A stretch of DNA of 64,000 nt from Mesorhizobium sp. B2-1-1 (GCF_006442975.2 NZ_CP083954.1:3913501-3977500), one strand, 5' to 3'; shown: positions 8,088 to 15,929, counted from the stretch's first letter. Notes: generated from the letters alone by a model not told the origin. Made by a program: numbers and translations.

Positions 8088-9112
8088 AAGCCTTCTACGC
8101 GCAGGAGCAGAAGCGCCACGACCCCAAGGCTTTCCTTTCCAGCGGCGCCCCGCAGCCCAATCCGGAAAAGCCGGAGCGCGTCGAGAGATTGTTAGCAGGC
8201 GCAAAATCGGCCGGCTGCACGATCGAGCGGCCGCGCAATCACGGACTTGGTCCGGTCGCGGCGGTGCACACGCCCGAATATCTCGATTTCCTGGAGCATA
8301 TCTACACGCGTTGGCAACGCATCGAGGGTGCCTCGGCGGAAGTGATCCCCAACATTCACCCGATCGTGCGCAACGGCTCCTATCCGGCCTCCGCGGTCGG
8401 CCAGGCTGGATACCACATGGCCGACACGGCCTGCCCGATCTCTGGCGAGACCTGGCAAAGCGCGCTGTGGAGCGCCTGGAGCGCGGTCGAAGCGGCGGAA
8501 GCGGTGATGGCGGGCGCGCCGGCCGCCTATGCGCTTTGCCGCCCGCCCGGTCACCATGCGTTCGCCGATGTCGCCGGCGGCTTCTGCTTCATCAACAATT
8601 CGGCTGTGGCGGCGCAGGTACTGCGCAAACAGGCGGCACGCGTGGCGATCCTTGACGTTGACCTGCATCACGGCAACGGCACGCAAGGCATTTTCTATGG
8701 GCGGCCCGACGTGCTCACCGTCTCGCTGCATGCCGATCCGGTGCGGTTTTATCCGTTCTTCTGGGGCCATGCTGACGAGCGCGGCGAAGGCCCCGGCCTC
8801 GGTTATAATTTCAACCTGCCGCTGCCACGCAAATCCGCCGACGCGGCGTTTCTGGAAGCGCTTCAGGTGGCGTTCCAGCGCATCCGCGCCTTCGCGCCCG
8901 ACGCGCTGGTCGTGGCGCTCGGGCTCGACGCGTTCGAGGGTGATCCGTTCGGCGGGCTTTCGGTGACGACGCCAGGTTTCTCGCGCATCGGCGAAGCCAT
9001 CGCCAAGCTCGGCCTGCCGACGACAATCGTCCAGGAAGGCGGCTATCTCTGCGACGAACTCTGTGACAACCTCACCGCTTTCCTGACCGGGTTCGGCACC
9101 AAGGCACGCTGA
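8084..9112 (+). CDS. Acetylpolyamine amidohydrolase (class II histone deacetylase family)
   Basis: 342 residues, matching acetylpolyamine amidohydrolases in length and residue spacing. Visible active-site elements are the His pair in CRPPGHHAF (157, 158), zinc ligands Asp193 and His195 in LDVDLHHGNG, Asp282 in LGLDAFEGDPFGG, and catalytic Tyr321 in EGGYLCDEL. FYPFFWGHADERGEG is also typical of this subgroup. It should remove acetyl groups from short acetylated polyamines or related amines. As last gene of the operon, coupled to a GNAT enzyme by a 4 bp overlap, it may deprotect an acetylated intermediate or initiate breakdown of an imported acetylated amine. Confidence 0.92.
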   Translation: MKAFYAQEQKRHDPKAFLSSGAPQPNPEKPERVERLLAGAKSAGCTIERPRNHGLGPVAAVHTPEYLDFLEHIYTRWQRIEGASAEVIPNIHPIVRNGSYPASAVGQAGYHMADTACPISGETWQSALWSAWSAVEAAEAVMAGAPAAYALCRPPGHHAFADVAGGFCFINNSAVAAQVLRKQAARVAILDVDLHHGNGTQGIFYGRPDVLTVSLHADPVRFYPFFWGHADERGEGPGLGYNFNLPLPRKSADAAFLEALQVAFQRIRAFAPDALVVALGLDAFEGDPFGGLSVTTPGFSRIGEAIAKLGLPTTIVQEGGYLCDELCDNLTAFLTGFGTKAR

Positions 9113-9245
9113 CAGGTCGAGCTGCGCCTGAGACCTCCATCGGTCAGAGCGAGAGCGGGAAATTTTCCACGCAATGTTTCGATCGGAAAATCCACCATCG
9201 TCTCCATCGCGCTGTTATTCCCAGATAATTCAACTTCCGAGTCGA

Positions 9246-10313
9246 TCAAGGACAGGGATTGCCGACCCGCTGATGAATGGCGTCCACTGCCTTCTGCATC
9301 TCTTCGGTCCAGACAACCTCCACTGAAGACAGCGCCATTTCCAACTGCGAAATGGTCGTCGCGCCAATGATGTTCGACGTGACAAAGGGCCGGCTCGATA
9401 CATAGGCGTTGGCGAACAGCGCCGGCTCCAGGCCGAAGGAGCGCGCCAGCTCGTTGTATTCAAGCTGCGCCTCTGCGGCATTGGGGGTCTCGTAACGCTG
9501 GCCGCGGTTGAAGAGCTGCGAGCGCGATCCCTGCGGGCGCGCGCCGTGATCGTATTTGCCCGAGAGATAGCCCTGCGCGAGCGGCGAATAGGCAAGCAGC
9601 GAGACCTCTTCCCGATCGCAGACTTCGGCGAGGTTCACCTCGAAGGTCCGGTTGACCAGATTATAGGCGTTCTGAATCGAGGCGACCCGTGGACCAATAG
9701 CTTTGTCAGCCTCTGCAATGAAGCGCATGACGCCCCAGGAGCTCTCGTTGGAGAGACCGAAATGCCGGATCTTTCCGGCCTTCATCAGTTCATCAAAAAC
9801 GGCAAGCGTCTCCGCGATCGGCGTTTCACCGGTCGGCGCCCCGACGGAATCAGCGCGGCGCGCCACGGCGCCGACGCGCGTCGGATTGGCGCCCCAGGGT
9901 ATGTCCCGCTCCGGCCAGTGGATCTGGTAGAGGTCGATATAATCCGTGCCGAGCCTGATCAGCGATTTGTCGACGGCATCGAAGATATCGGCGCGCACAA
10001 GCTGCGACGGCCTGTCGCCGCGAAACCAGTTGTTTGCGGTGCGGCCGACGACCTTGGAGGCGAGTATCACCTTGTCGCGGTTGCCCTTTGCCTTCATCCA
10101 GCTGCCGATGATCTTCTCGGTCCGCCCTTGCGTCTCCGCCTTGGGCGGGATCGGGTAGAGCTCGGCAGTGTCGATGAAATTCACCCCGCGCGAAAAGGCC
10201 AGGTCCATCTGAGCGTGGCCGTCGGCTTCGGTGTTCTGCTGGCCCCAAGTCATCGAACCGAGGCAGATCTGGGTGACAAGAAGATCGGTCCGACCGAGAC
10301 GGCGTTTGTGCAT
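9246..10313 (-). CDS. Aldo/keto reductase, Tas-like
   Basis: 355 residues, NADP(H)-dependent aldo/keto reductase. The catalytic tetrad is readable: Asp48 and Tyr53 in NFIDTAELYP, Lys87 in VILASKVVG and His132 in LYQIHWPERD. The N-terminus (LGSMTWGQQNTEADGHAQ) and the PPKAETQGRTE stretch closely follow the E. coli Tas subgroup. It probably reduces aldehydes or ketones in the cytoplasm; no substrate can be assigned. It is a single gene, convergent with the amidohydrolase across 133 bp in which nothing else is recognised. Confidence 0.92.
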   Translation of the reverse strand: MHKRRLGRTDLLVTQICLGSMTWGQQNTEADGHAQMDLAFSRGVNFIDTAELYPIPPKAETQGRTEKIIGSWMKAKGNRDKVILASKVVGRTANNWFRGDRPSQLVRADIFDAVDKSLIRLGTDYIDLYQIHWPERDIPWGANPTRVGAVARRADSVGAPTGETPIAETLAVFDELMKAGKIRHFGLSNESSWGVMRFIAEADKAIGPRVASIQNAYNLVNRTFEVNLAEVCDREEVSLLAYSPLAQGYLSGKYDHGARPQGSRSQLFNRGQRYETPNAAEAQLEYNELARSFGLEPALFANAYVSSRPFVTSNIIGATTISQLEMALSSVEVVWTEEMQKAVDAIHQRVGNPCP

Positions 10314-10434
10314 GGAAGTGTGCTCCGGCGGGAAAAGTTTGCGCGGCTGCGCGGGGAAGGAAGTTTCATCCTACAAGAAAGCAGAGGCGCTCTCCAAGCC
10401 TCGGCAAGCCGACTTTTGCGTGAACCAGACTGCG

Positions 10435-10971
10435 CTAGCGGCGAGCCCCTGCCAGGGCGCGCCGCTTGGCCTCGTCGATCAGCATGTTGGCCACCTGCAT
10501 GCGGATCATGGCGCGCTGGCGCAGGTGCGGCGCGACGCGATCGGGATGGTTGGAAAAGGCGAAACTGCGGCGCATGCGACCAAAGTCGGCGACAGCCTTA
10601 GGCGTGTCCAATCCCAATTCCACGGCAATCGATTCGGGATCGATCGGAGGCAGTTTTTCTTCGGGCCTTGTCTCTTCGCCCGCAAGTGCCAGCTTCGCAT
10701 GATCGAGCAGAGCCGCGAATTCTGCGGCGAGATCCGCGCCTGCCTCGCGATATTCCGTGGCAAATCCGCTGCCAGAAACCTTGATGCGGCCCGAATGGAG
10801 CTCGTCGGCGACGGAAAGATAGTCAAACGGAATCGACGGGCGAGTGGCGGCCTCTTCGCCTCCCCCGTCCTTGTCGGAGGCGACGAAGAGATCATCGAGC
10901 AACGAAGCGAAATCCCGCTTGGCGCTGGTAACGATGTCAGCCTCCCCAGTCTCACGGTGTGTCCGAGACAT
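10435..10971 (-). CDS. Conserved hypothetical protein with C-terminal J-domain-like segment
   Basis: 178 residues from the ATG at 10971, soluble and charged. The C-terminal ~50 residues contain FAFSNHPDRVAPHLRQRAM followed by a helix (VANMLIDEAKRRAL), resembling the end of a J domain with its HPD triad (142-144). The N-terminal half is acidic and unfamiliar. It may be a degenerate DnaJ-like co-chaperone; the classical first J-domain helices are not obvious. A longer reading from 11133 was rejected because it would run through a strong terminator hairpin (11065-11089). Confidence 0.72.
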   Translation of the reverse strand: MSRTHRETGEADIVTSAKRDFASLLDDLFVASDKDGGGEEAATRPSIPFDYLSVADELHSGRIKVSGSGFATEYREAGADLAAEFAALLDHAKLALAGEETRPEEKLPPIDPESIAVELGLDTPKAVADFGRMRRSFAFSNHPDRVAPHLRQRAMIRMQVANMLIDEAKRRALAGARR

Positions 10972-11055
10972 CCACCTTAGGGTCCGCTCGTTAAAAATGC
11001 ATGCCGCCGATTTAAACAATTGAAGGTTTACGGGGCTGGACCACGCCCGGTCAGT

Positions 11056-11089
11056 CACAAAAAGCCGGACTGCGGTTGGTGCAGTCCGG
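11056..11089 (-). terminator. Orphan Rho-independent terminator
   Basis: The 9 bp GC-rich stem CCGGACTGC/GCAGTCCGG has a 7 nt loop and is followed on the minus strand by CTTTTTG. It lies 85 bp upstream of the J-domain-like gene and has no coding gene feeding into it. Confidence 0.75.
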
Positions 11090-11250
11090 AATTCGCCAGA
11101 AGCGGCGAGGAAAAACCGGCCATGTGCCAGCAAGAGGGATACGATTCGTGATCTGCGAAAGTTTCAGGCGACGCAGGATCATGGCAGAAAAAATTTTGCA
11201 GAGCATGGCAGGCATGCAAATGCTGCACTGCACAATTGTCACGAATCCCC
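11056..11250 (-). ncRNA. Candidate structured small RNA ending at an intrinsic terminator
   Basis: On the minus strand, GATTCGTGA (11247-11239) can pair with TCACGAATC (11151-11143), closing a ~105 nt domain. About 50 nt further is CCGGACTGC-ACCAACC-GCAGTCCGG, a perfect 9 bp stem, then CTTTTTG, a textbook terminator (11056-11089). No minus-strand gene lies upstream, so the terminator needs its own transcript of up to ~195 nt. The 5' end is uncertain and no promoter was confidently found. No known RNA family is claimed. Confidence 0.42.
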
Positions 11251-11289
11251 TATATTCGGACGCTGGGAGGTCCAACAGGGGCCTGGATT

Positions 11290-11454
11290 ATGGGGTTCTT
11301 CACTGAAATGTTTGCGCGGCCACGGCCGCAGGAACATCTGCGTTATCGTGCCGCGCTCGCGCTGCTGCATTCCATGAGCAATGCGGACCGCGCCGACATC
11401 GGCATCAAGCCCGCCGATTTCCCGCGCATCGCCCGCGAAATGTCCGTTCGCTAG
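11290..11454 (+). CDS. Small DUF1127-like protein
   Basis: 54 residues from the ATG at 11290. The pattern of basic N-terminal helix, small hydrophobic core (YRAALALLHSMSNADRADIGIKPADFPRIAREM) and 'aDIGI' turn matches the small DUF1127 (YjiS-like) proteins common in Rhizobiales. Some family members affect phosphate, carbon or RNA metabolism, but no general function is established. A possible Shine-Dalgarno (GGGAGG) lies about 20 nt upstream, longer than usual. A second DUF1127 gene is at 31223. Confidence 0.72.
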   Translation: MGFFTEMFARPRPQEHLRYRAALALLHSMSNADRADIGIKPADFPRIAREMSVR

Positions 11455-11512
11455 TTCGGCCAGCCAGGGATATTCCGGCTCCGGACGGACAACGCCTTGA
11501 TGGCGTGATCCG

Positions 11513-12007
11513 TCAACGTGAGCCCAGGAACGTTGCCTTGCCCAGCGGCACGCCATTGTGGCGAAGAATGTCGTAGGCGGTGGTGAGGTGGAAATAGAAG
11601 TTGGGCATGGCCACATGCAGGAGATACCGCAAACCGGCCATCGAGACCTCGCGCCCGCCGAGCCTGACCTCGACAATCTGCTCGTCCGAACCTTCCAGAT
11701 CGGCCGCGGAGAACGTCGCCAGATGGTCAAGCGTCTTGGCGATGCGCGCCTGCAATTCGGCAAAGCTCGCCTCATTGTCCTCGTATTTGGGAATCTCCCG
11801 GCCGGCGAGCCGCGATGGGGCTCCCTTGGCATGGTCGGTGGCGATCTGCACCTGCCTGGTCAAGGCGAACATGTCGGGCGCCAGCCGCGCCGTCAGGAAC
11901 ACCTGCGGGTCGATCTTGCGCTCGCCGGCGTTTTGTTCGGCCGTGGACAGCACGCTGGACAGCGCTTTCAACCGGGCCGAAAACACAGCCACCGATACTT
12001 CATACAT
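11513..12007 (-). CDS. DUF1993 family protein
   Basis: 164 residues from ATG 12007 (MYEVSVAVFSARLKALSSVLSTAE). The pattern of an N-terminal helix, KIDPQVFLTARLAPDMFALTRQVQIATD, a central KYEDNEASFAELQARIAKTLDHL and an ending HLTTAYDILRHNGVPLGKATFLG matches the DUF1993 family, which resembles DinB-type four-helix bundles. It is cytosolic with no signal peptide; function unknown. It is a single gene, divergent from the secreted protein at 12162. The longer frame from 12121 lacks a better start context. Confidence 0.82.
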   Translation of the reverse strand: MYEVSVAVFSARLKALSSVLSTAEQNAGERKIDPQVFLTARLAPDMFALTRQVQIATDHAKGAPSRLAGREIPKYEDNEASFAELQARIAKTLDHLATFSAADLEGSDEQIVEVRLGGREVSMAGLRYLLHVAMPNFYFHLTTAYDILRHNGVPLGKATFLGSR

Positions 12008-12161
12008 GGATAGGGTCACGCAATTATCTCCCGGGGCAGTTGAAGCGCCGCGAGCGCGAACTAGCGCCTTCCCGGGCGATTCTTCAAGCGATACCCGCAA
12101 GGCGTCACCACGTCGCCGCAATCACCGTGGTAGAATCTCCGTTACTGCGTGGAGATTCCCG

Positions 12162-13199
12162 ATGAGACACGCTTTTCTCGCAGCGACTGCCTTGTTCTCC
12201 CTTGCCTCGATCGCCCAGTCGGCACCTGCCGACGAGGCGCCCTACGTCGATGACAGGTCGAGCGCCGAGGCAGTTGTCCGCTCGCTCTACAGTGCCATCA
12301 ACCGGCATGAATTCGCACGTGCCTGGGGTTATTATGGCGATACCAAGCCGGCCAAGGACTTCGACAGCTTCGTCAAGGGCTATGACGGTACCGACAAGGT
12401 GGATGTCAGGACCGGCGCCGTATCCAACGAGGGCGCGGCAGGCAGCATCTACTACAGCGTGCCGGTCGCCATCCAGGCAACCGACAAGAAGGGCGAGGCG
12501 AAGGTCTTTGCCGGCTGCTACACGCTGCGCCAGGTCAATGCCCAGATTCAGGCGCCGCCATTCCAGCCGATCTTCATCGACAGCGGGGCGCTGAAGCCGT
12601 CGAGCGCGGATTTCGAGGAGGCTGTGCCCGCTAGCTGTGGCGACGGCCCGCCACCTCCGAAAAAGGATGCAGCGCTGGAGCAGGCCAAGAAGGCTTTCCT
12701 GGCCAGCTATAGCGACCAATGCGACAAGGATCTCGCGGCCAAGGAGCCGGAGATTTTTTCCATCAAATACAGGGACAAGGATGCGGCGGCCGGCGATCCC
12801 GACAAGGAAACGCGCCTGTTCCATTTTTCCTGCTCGGCGGCCGCCTACAATGAAAGCTCGATCTACTACATGACCGACGAGGCGAATGGCGTCAGGCAAT
12901 TGCAGTTCACCGAACCGGAGATGGACATCCGCTACGTGAACAACGACAGCGAAGGCAAGGTCGAATCCATGCACATCGTCGGCTTCCGGACCACCGGCTG
13001 GGCGACCAATTCCAGCTACGACCAGGACGCCCACACGATAACCACCTTCAACAAGTGGCGCGGCGCCGGCGATGCCTCGTCAGCAGGCACCTATCTGTTC
13101 CGCAACGGCGATTTTTCGCTCGTCCAGTACGACGTCGACGCCTCCTATGACGGCGAGGAAAACCCGCAGACGGTTGTCGACTACAACACCGCTCCCTGA
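12162..13199 (+). CDS. Secreted conserved hypothetical protein (DUF1176-like)
   Basis: 345 residues with a signal peptide (MRHAFLAATALFSLASIAQSA-PA). Residues about 30-150 look like an NTF2/SnoaL-type small domain (SAEAVVRSLYSAINRHEFARAWGYYGD). The C-terminal half (RLFHFSCSAAAYNESSIYYMTD, WRGAGDASSAGTYLFRNGDFSLVQYDVDASYDGEENP) resembles DUF1176 proteins. Paired cysteines suggest a periplasmic or outer location. No enzymatic motif is visible. It ends 16 bp before the convergent hydrolase stop. Confidence 0.75.
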   Translation: MRHAFLAATALFSLASIAQSAPADEAPYVDDRSSAEAVVRSLYSAINRHEFARAWGYYGDTKPAKDFDSFVKGYDGTDKVDVRTGAVSNEGAAGSIYYSVPVAIQATDKKGEAKVFAGCYTLRQVNAQIQAPPFQPIFIDSGALKPSSADFEEAVPASCGDGPPPPKKDAALEQAKKAFLASYSDQCDKDLAAKEPEIFSIKYRDKDAAAGDPDKETRLFHFSCSAAAYNESSIYYMTDEANGVRQLQFTEPEMDIRYVNNDSEGKVESMHIVGFRTTGWATNSSYDQDAHTITTFNKWRGAGDASSAGTYLFRNGDFSLVQYDVDASYDGEENPQTVVDYNTAP

Positions 13200-13215
13200 G
13201 CCGTGCGGCGTCCGA

Positions 13216-14094
13216 TCAGGGCGCCTTCGACAGCATCCAGTTCAACGCGCCGCGCCAGTCGACCATGCGGATGGGGGTGCCGTGCGTGCCCGTCTCGAAG
13301 CGCACGAAGCGGGTCGGATAGGCTTTCGATTTGGCGATGATGGACCGGAAGAAGGATTCCTGGTTTGCCACGGGAAAGACCACGTCATGGCTGCCCTGAC
13401 CGAAGAAAACCGGCACGTGGCGCCTGAAGGCTGGGCTGGACAAGAAACTCTCGTCCCAAAGCGAGCCAAGCAGCAGAAGCCCGTCGATTTGCCCGCCCGT
13501 GTCCGTGCGGGCGGCAAGCTTCCAGCACAATGCGCCGCCCATCGAGCCGCAGGCGACGAAGATCTTCGCGCCCGGCGACTGTTGCGCATAGTGATCGATC
13601 AGCGCCGCGACCTGTGCCGCCCCCTTGTCGCCGAAATCTGGGAAGTCAGGGCTGAGATAAAGGCCGCCATTGCCTGCCATCAGGTTTTTGATGCGGTTGA
13701 AATTGCCGCCGAAGGTGAAGTCATCGATACCTTGCTTGCGGCTGCCGCCCTGCCCGTGCAGGTAGAGCACGATGACGGAAGCCCCTTGCGTCTTGCCTAC
13801 GGCGATGTGCCGGACGTCGCCGGCATCGGTTTTCAACAGCAGATCCTGCTGCACCTTGCGCACACCGGTATCGGTATACTGCGCATGCACGCGCTTTTCC
13901 GGCACCTCGTCGCGCTGGTTGATGTCGCGCATCTCGCGGTAGTCGATCACCGTGTAGTCACCGTTGGTGTCTGACGAGAGCGTAGCGGGATAGGCGAACA
14001 GATCGTCCTTGAAGGGTTTTAGTTGGAGAGCAGAGGCCTGGGCAGCAGAAAACAGGAAGAATATCGAAATCAGAAAGGCAGGGAGCGTGAGCAC
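13216..14094 (-). CDS. Secreted alpha/beta-hydrolase-type protein, start abutting a repeat
   Basis: 292 residues from GTG 14094. A hydrophobic signal-like segment (LTLPAFLISIFFLFSAAQASA) precedes an alpha/beta-hydrolase-like body: VIVLYLHGQGGSRKQG (oxyanion region), ACGSMGGALCWKLAA (nucleophile elbow, G-S-M-G), VPVFFGQGSHDVVFPV (Asp/His region) and a late GTHGTP. It probably hydrolyses an ester or peptide outside the cytoplasm. The start is uncertain: the 156 bp repeat (14093-14248) ends at the GTG, leaving no normal basic n-region and an A-G-rich run touching the start codon. The frame continues open to 14322 through the repeat, but that translation is repeat-derived. The native start may have been altered by repeat insertion. 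Confidence 0.75.
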   Translation of the reverse strand: MLTLPAFLISIFFLFSAAQASALQLKPFKDDLFAYPATLSSDTNGDYTVIDYREMRDINQRDEVPEKRVHAQYTDTGVRKVQQDLLLKTDAGDVRHIAVGKTQGASVIVLYLHGQGGSRKQGIDDFTFGGNFNRIKNLMAGNGGLYLSPDFPDFGDKGAAQVAALIDHYAQQSPGAKIFVACGSMGGALCWKLAARTDTGGQIDGLLLLGSLWDESFLSSPAFRRHVPVFFGQGSHDVVFPVANQESFFRSIIAKSKAYPTRFVRFETGTHGTPIRMVDWRGALNWMLSKAP

Positions 14095-14248
14095 CCCCCT
14101 CTGGCCTGCCGGCCATCTCCCCCTCAAGGGGGGAGATTGGACATCATTTCGGCTTTCGCCAATCTCGACGGCCGGCAGAAGGGCGCCCCCGCCGAAACTG
14201 CCAATCTCCCCCCTTGAGGGGGAGATGGCCGGCAGGCCAGAGGGGGGT
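14093..14248. repeat. 156 bp interspersed palindromic repeat, copy 1
   Basis: Two perfect 48 bp inverted arms (14093-14140 and 14201-14248) flank a 60 bp core containing GGCTTTCGCCAATCT. Arms start ACCCCCCTCTGGCCTGCCGG and end GGGGAGATTGG. A second copy with near-identical arms and the same core motif is at 52142-52296. Such elements are recalled as frequent between genes in Mesorhizobium. The transcript can fold into a very long hairpin. Confidence 0.9.
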
Positions 14249-14318
14249 AGAAGCGTTGACATTAACGAAATGAAACCGGAAGCCATACCGCAGGCTTGCG
14301 TAATTCGGCCCGGGTTTG

Positions 14319-15929
14319 TCAATCCTGCAGCACGCCGCCGGCGCCTTCCAGCGCCTCGCGAGTGTCGACATCGACGGACGCGCCCTCGCCGATCTCTACA
14401 TCGACGACGTCAAGTCCTCCGGCCTCGACCAGATGGCGTGCGCCGGTATCACCTTCGAGATGGGCGACAGCCGGGAACAGCGAGCGCGGCAGAAGTACCG
14501 GGTTGCCGCGTTTGCCAAGGTGCGAGGCGCGGACGACCAAATTGCCTCCCGCCCCGCGAAACGCATCGATCAGCCGGTCGAGATCGCCGGTCGAGACACC
14601 CGGCATGTCTCCGAGAACGATCATCGCACCGGCGGCATCTCCCGGCAGATAGGCCATACCGGCTTTCAGGGAGGTGGAGAGCCCATCGGCAAAATCGGGA
14701 TTGTCGGCGAAAGTCACGTCCAGGCCCGATAACGCGCCGCGCACCCGCTCACGCTGGTGGCCGGTAACGACGATCGTGCCCGAAGCTTTCGAGGCGAGCG
14801 CACGCTCTGCTGTACGGCGGACCAACGGTTGGCCGTCGAAAAGCGCCATAAGTTTGTTCGGCCCGCCCATGCGGCTCGAACGGCCTGCCGCCAAAAGCAC
14901 GATCCCGACCTTGAGCCGGCTTACGGCCGGCAGCGGTTCGCGCGGCTGCGGGCGTGTCGGGATTTCCATCAGCAGGCCGCCGACGCCCATGCCGGCGATG
15001 TCGGTCGCCGTTACGTCGAGGCCGGCGATCAGCCGGTCGAGCACCCAGTCGAAGCCGTTCTCCTTGGGGCTGCGGGCGCAGCCCGGCGCGCCGATGATCT
15101 GCTTGCCGGCGAGCCTGCCGAGCACCAGTAGATTGCCGGGGTCGACCGGCATGCCGGCGCGGATGACAGTACCGCCCGCTTCCTCGATCGCGGCCGGAAC
15201 GACGTCGGCGAAATCGCTCATGGCCGAAGCGCCGAAGATCACGACCATGTCGTTATCGCGCGCCAGCGAGGCGGCCGCCTCGGCAACCGGCGCAACCTCG
15301 TGCGGCGTGCGGCGCTCGGCCGTCAGCCGCCCGCCCGAACGCGCCAGCCGTGCCTCGGTGACGCGCAGCGTCTTGTCGAGCACGCTCGGCTTGACGCCCG
15401 GCAAGACGGTCTGGATAACACCGACACGAATGGGCCGATAGGCATTGACGGCAAAGATCTCGCCGCCGGCGCAGATTTCCATGACCGCATCGACCAGCGC
15501 CGACCCAACGGCGAAGGGAATGATCTTCACGGTTGCCACCATCTGGCCCTTTTCGACCGGCGCATGCTGGCCAAGCGTGGCGATGGTGATGGTTGGATCG
15601 ACGGCATTGATGGCGTCGATCATCGCGCTGTTGACGGTGAAGACGCCAGCGGCTTCGGCATGGAGGTTGACCCGCCCCGTCGCGGCAGGCTTGGCCGCGA
15701 CATTGCGGTGGCGCATACCGGTCGCGATCCGTTCGGCGGCGGCGTCTTCGCCCAGATCGCCGGGAGAAAGCACGGCCGCGACGACTTCGCTGATGCCCGC
15801 CGCTTTCAGCACCCCGACATCCTCTGCACTCAGCCGATGCGCTTTGCGGAAACGTCGCTCGCCGACCGTCGTCGCGTGCGCAAGCACGGCGCCTTCGGCC
15901 TGTTCGATAGGAACCGGGCCGAATTTCAC
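14319..15929 (-). CDS. Molybdopterin-binding / MobA-like nucleotidyltransferase fusion protein
   Basis: 536 residues from GTG 15929, overlapping the previous gene by 4 bp. Residues about 1-335 resemble a MoeA/MogA-type molybdopterin-binding protein (MVVIFGASAMSDFADVVPAAIEEAGG, PVDPGNLLVLGRLAGKQIIGAPGCARSP). Residues about 340-536 are a MobA/MocA-type transferase: LAAGRSSRMGGPNKL (346-360) binds the nucleotide and LGDMPG (439-444) the metal. The transferase part probably adds CMP or GMP to molybdenum cofactor. In an operon with XdhC and CoxD/CoxE-like genes, it would supply the MCD form used by CO-dehydrogenase/xanthine-oxidase type enzymes. Confidence 0.88.
   Translation of the reverse strand: MKFGPVPIEQAEGAVLAHATTVGERRFRKAHRLSAEDVGVLKAAGISEVVAAVLSPGDLGEDAAAERIATGMRHRNVAAKPAATGRVNLHAEAAGVFTVNSAMIDAINAVDPTITIATLGQHAPVEKGQMVATVKIIPFAVGSALVDAVMEICAGGEIFAVNAYRPIRVGVIQTVLPGVKPSVLDKTLRVTEARLARSGGRLTAERRTPHEVAPVAEAAASLARDNDMVVIFGASAMSDFADVVPAAIEEAGGTVIRAGMPVDPGNLLVLGRLAGKQIIGAPGCARSPKENGFDWVLDRLIAGLDVTATDIAGMGVGGLLMEIPTRPQPREPLPAVSRLKVGIVLLAAGRSSRMGGPNKLMALFDGQPLVRRTAERALASKASGTIVVTGHQRERVRGALSGLDVTFADNPDFADGLSTSLKAGMAYLPGDAAGAMIVLGDMPGVSTGDLDRLIDAFRGAGGNLVVRASHLGKRGNPVLLPRSLFPAVAHLEGDTGARHLVEAGGLDVVDVEIGEGASVDVDTREALEGAGGVLQD

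Larger units (their letters stand above)
10972..11289. other. 318 bp intergenic region with structured-RNA signals
   Basis: This gap separates the J-domain-like gene (-) from the DUF1127 gene (+). It holds a strong minus-strand intrinsic terminator (11056-11089) with no annotated minus-strand gene feeding it, and a 9 bp inverted repeat (11143-11151 with 11239-11247). The longest minus-strand frame, 74 codons at 11051-11275, has no recognisable features. A small RNA is the simplest explanation. Confidence 0.5.

Noticed and set aside
10435..11133. Longer reading of the J-domain-like gene from 11133
   Set aside because: Would place 54 N-terminal codons across a strong terminator hairpin and lacks coding character; ATG 10971 is a better start.
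11051..11275. 74-codon minus-strand frame in the 11 kb gap
   Set aside because: Runs through the terminator stem, has no recognisable domain and no good ribosome-binding site; small RNA preferred.
14009..14767. 252-codon + strand frame through the repeat and the MobA gene
   Set aside because: Repeat-derived and antisense peptide (PPSGLPAISP-like type); not a gene.
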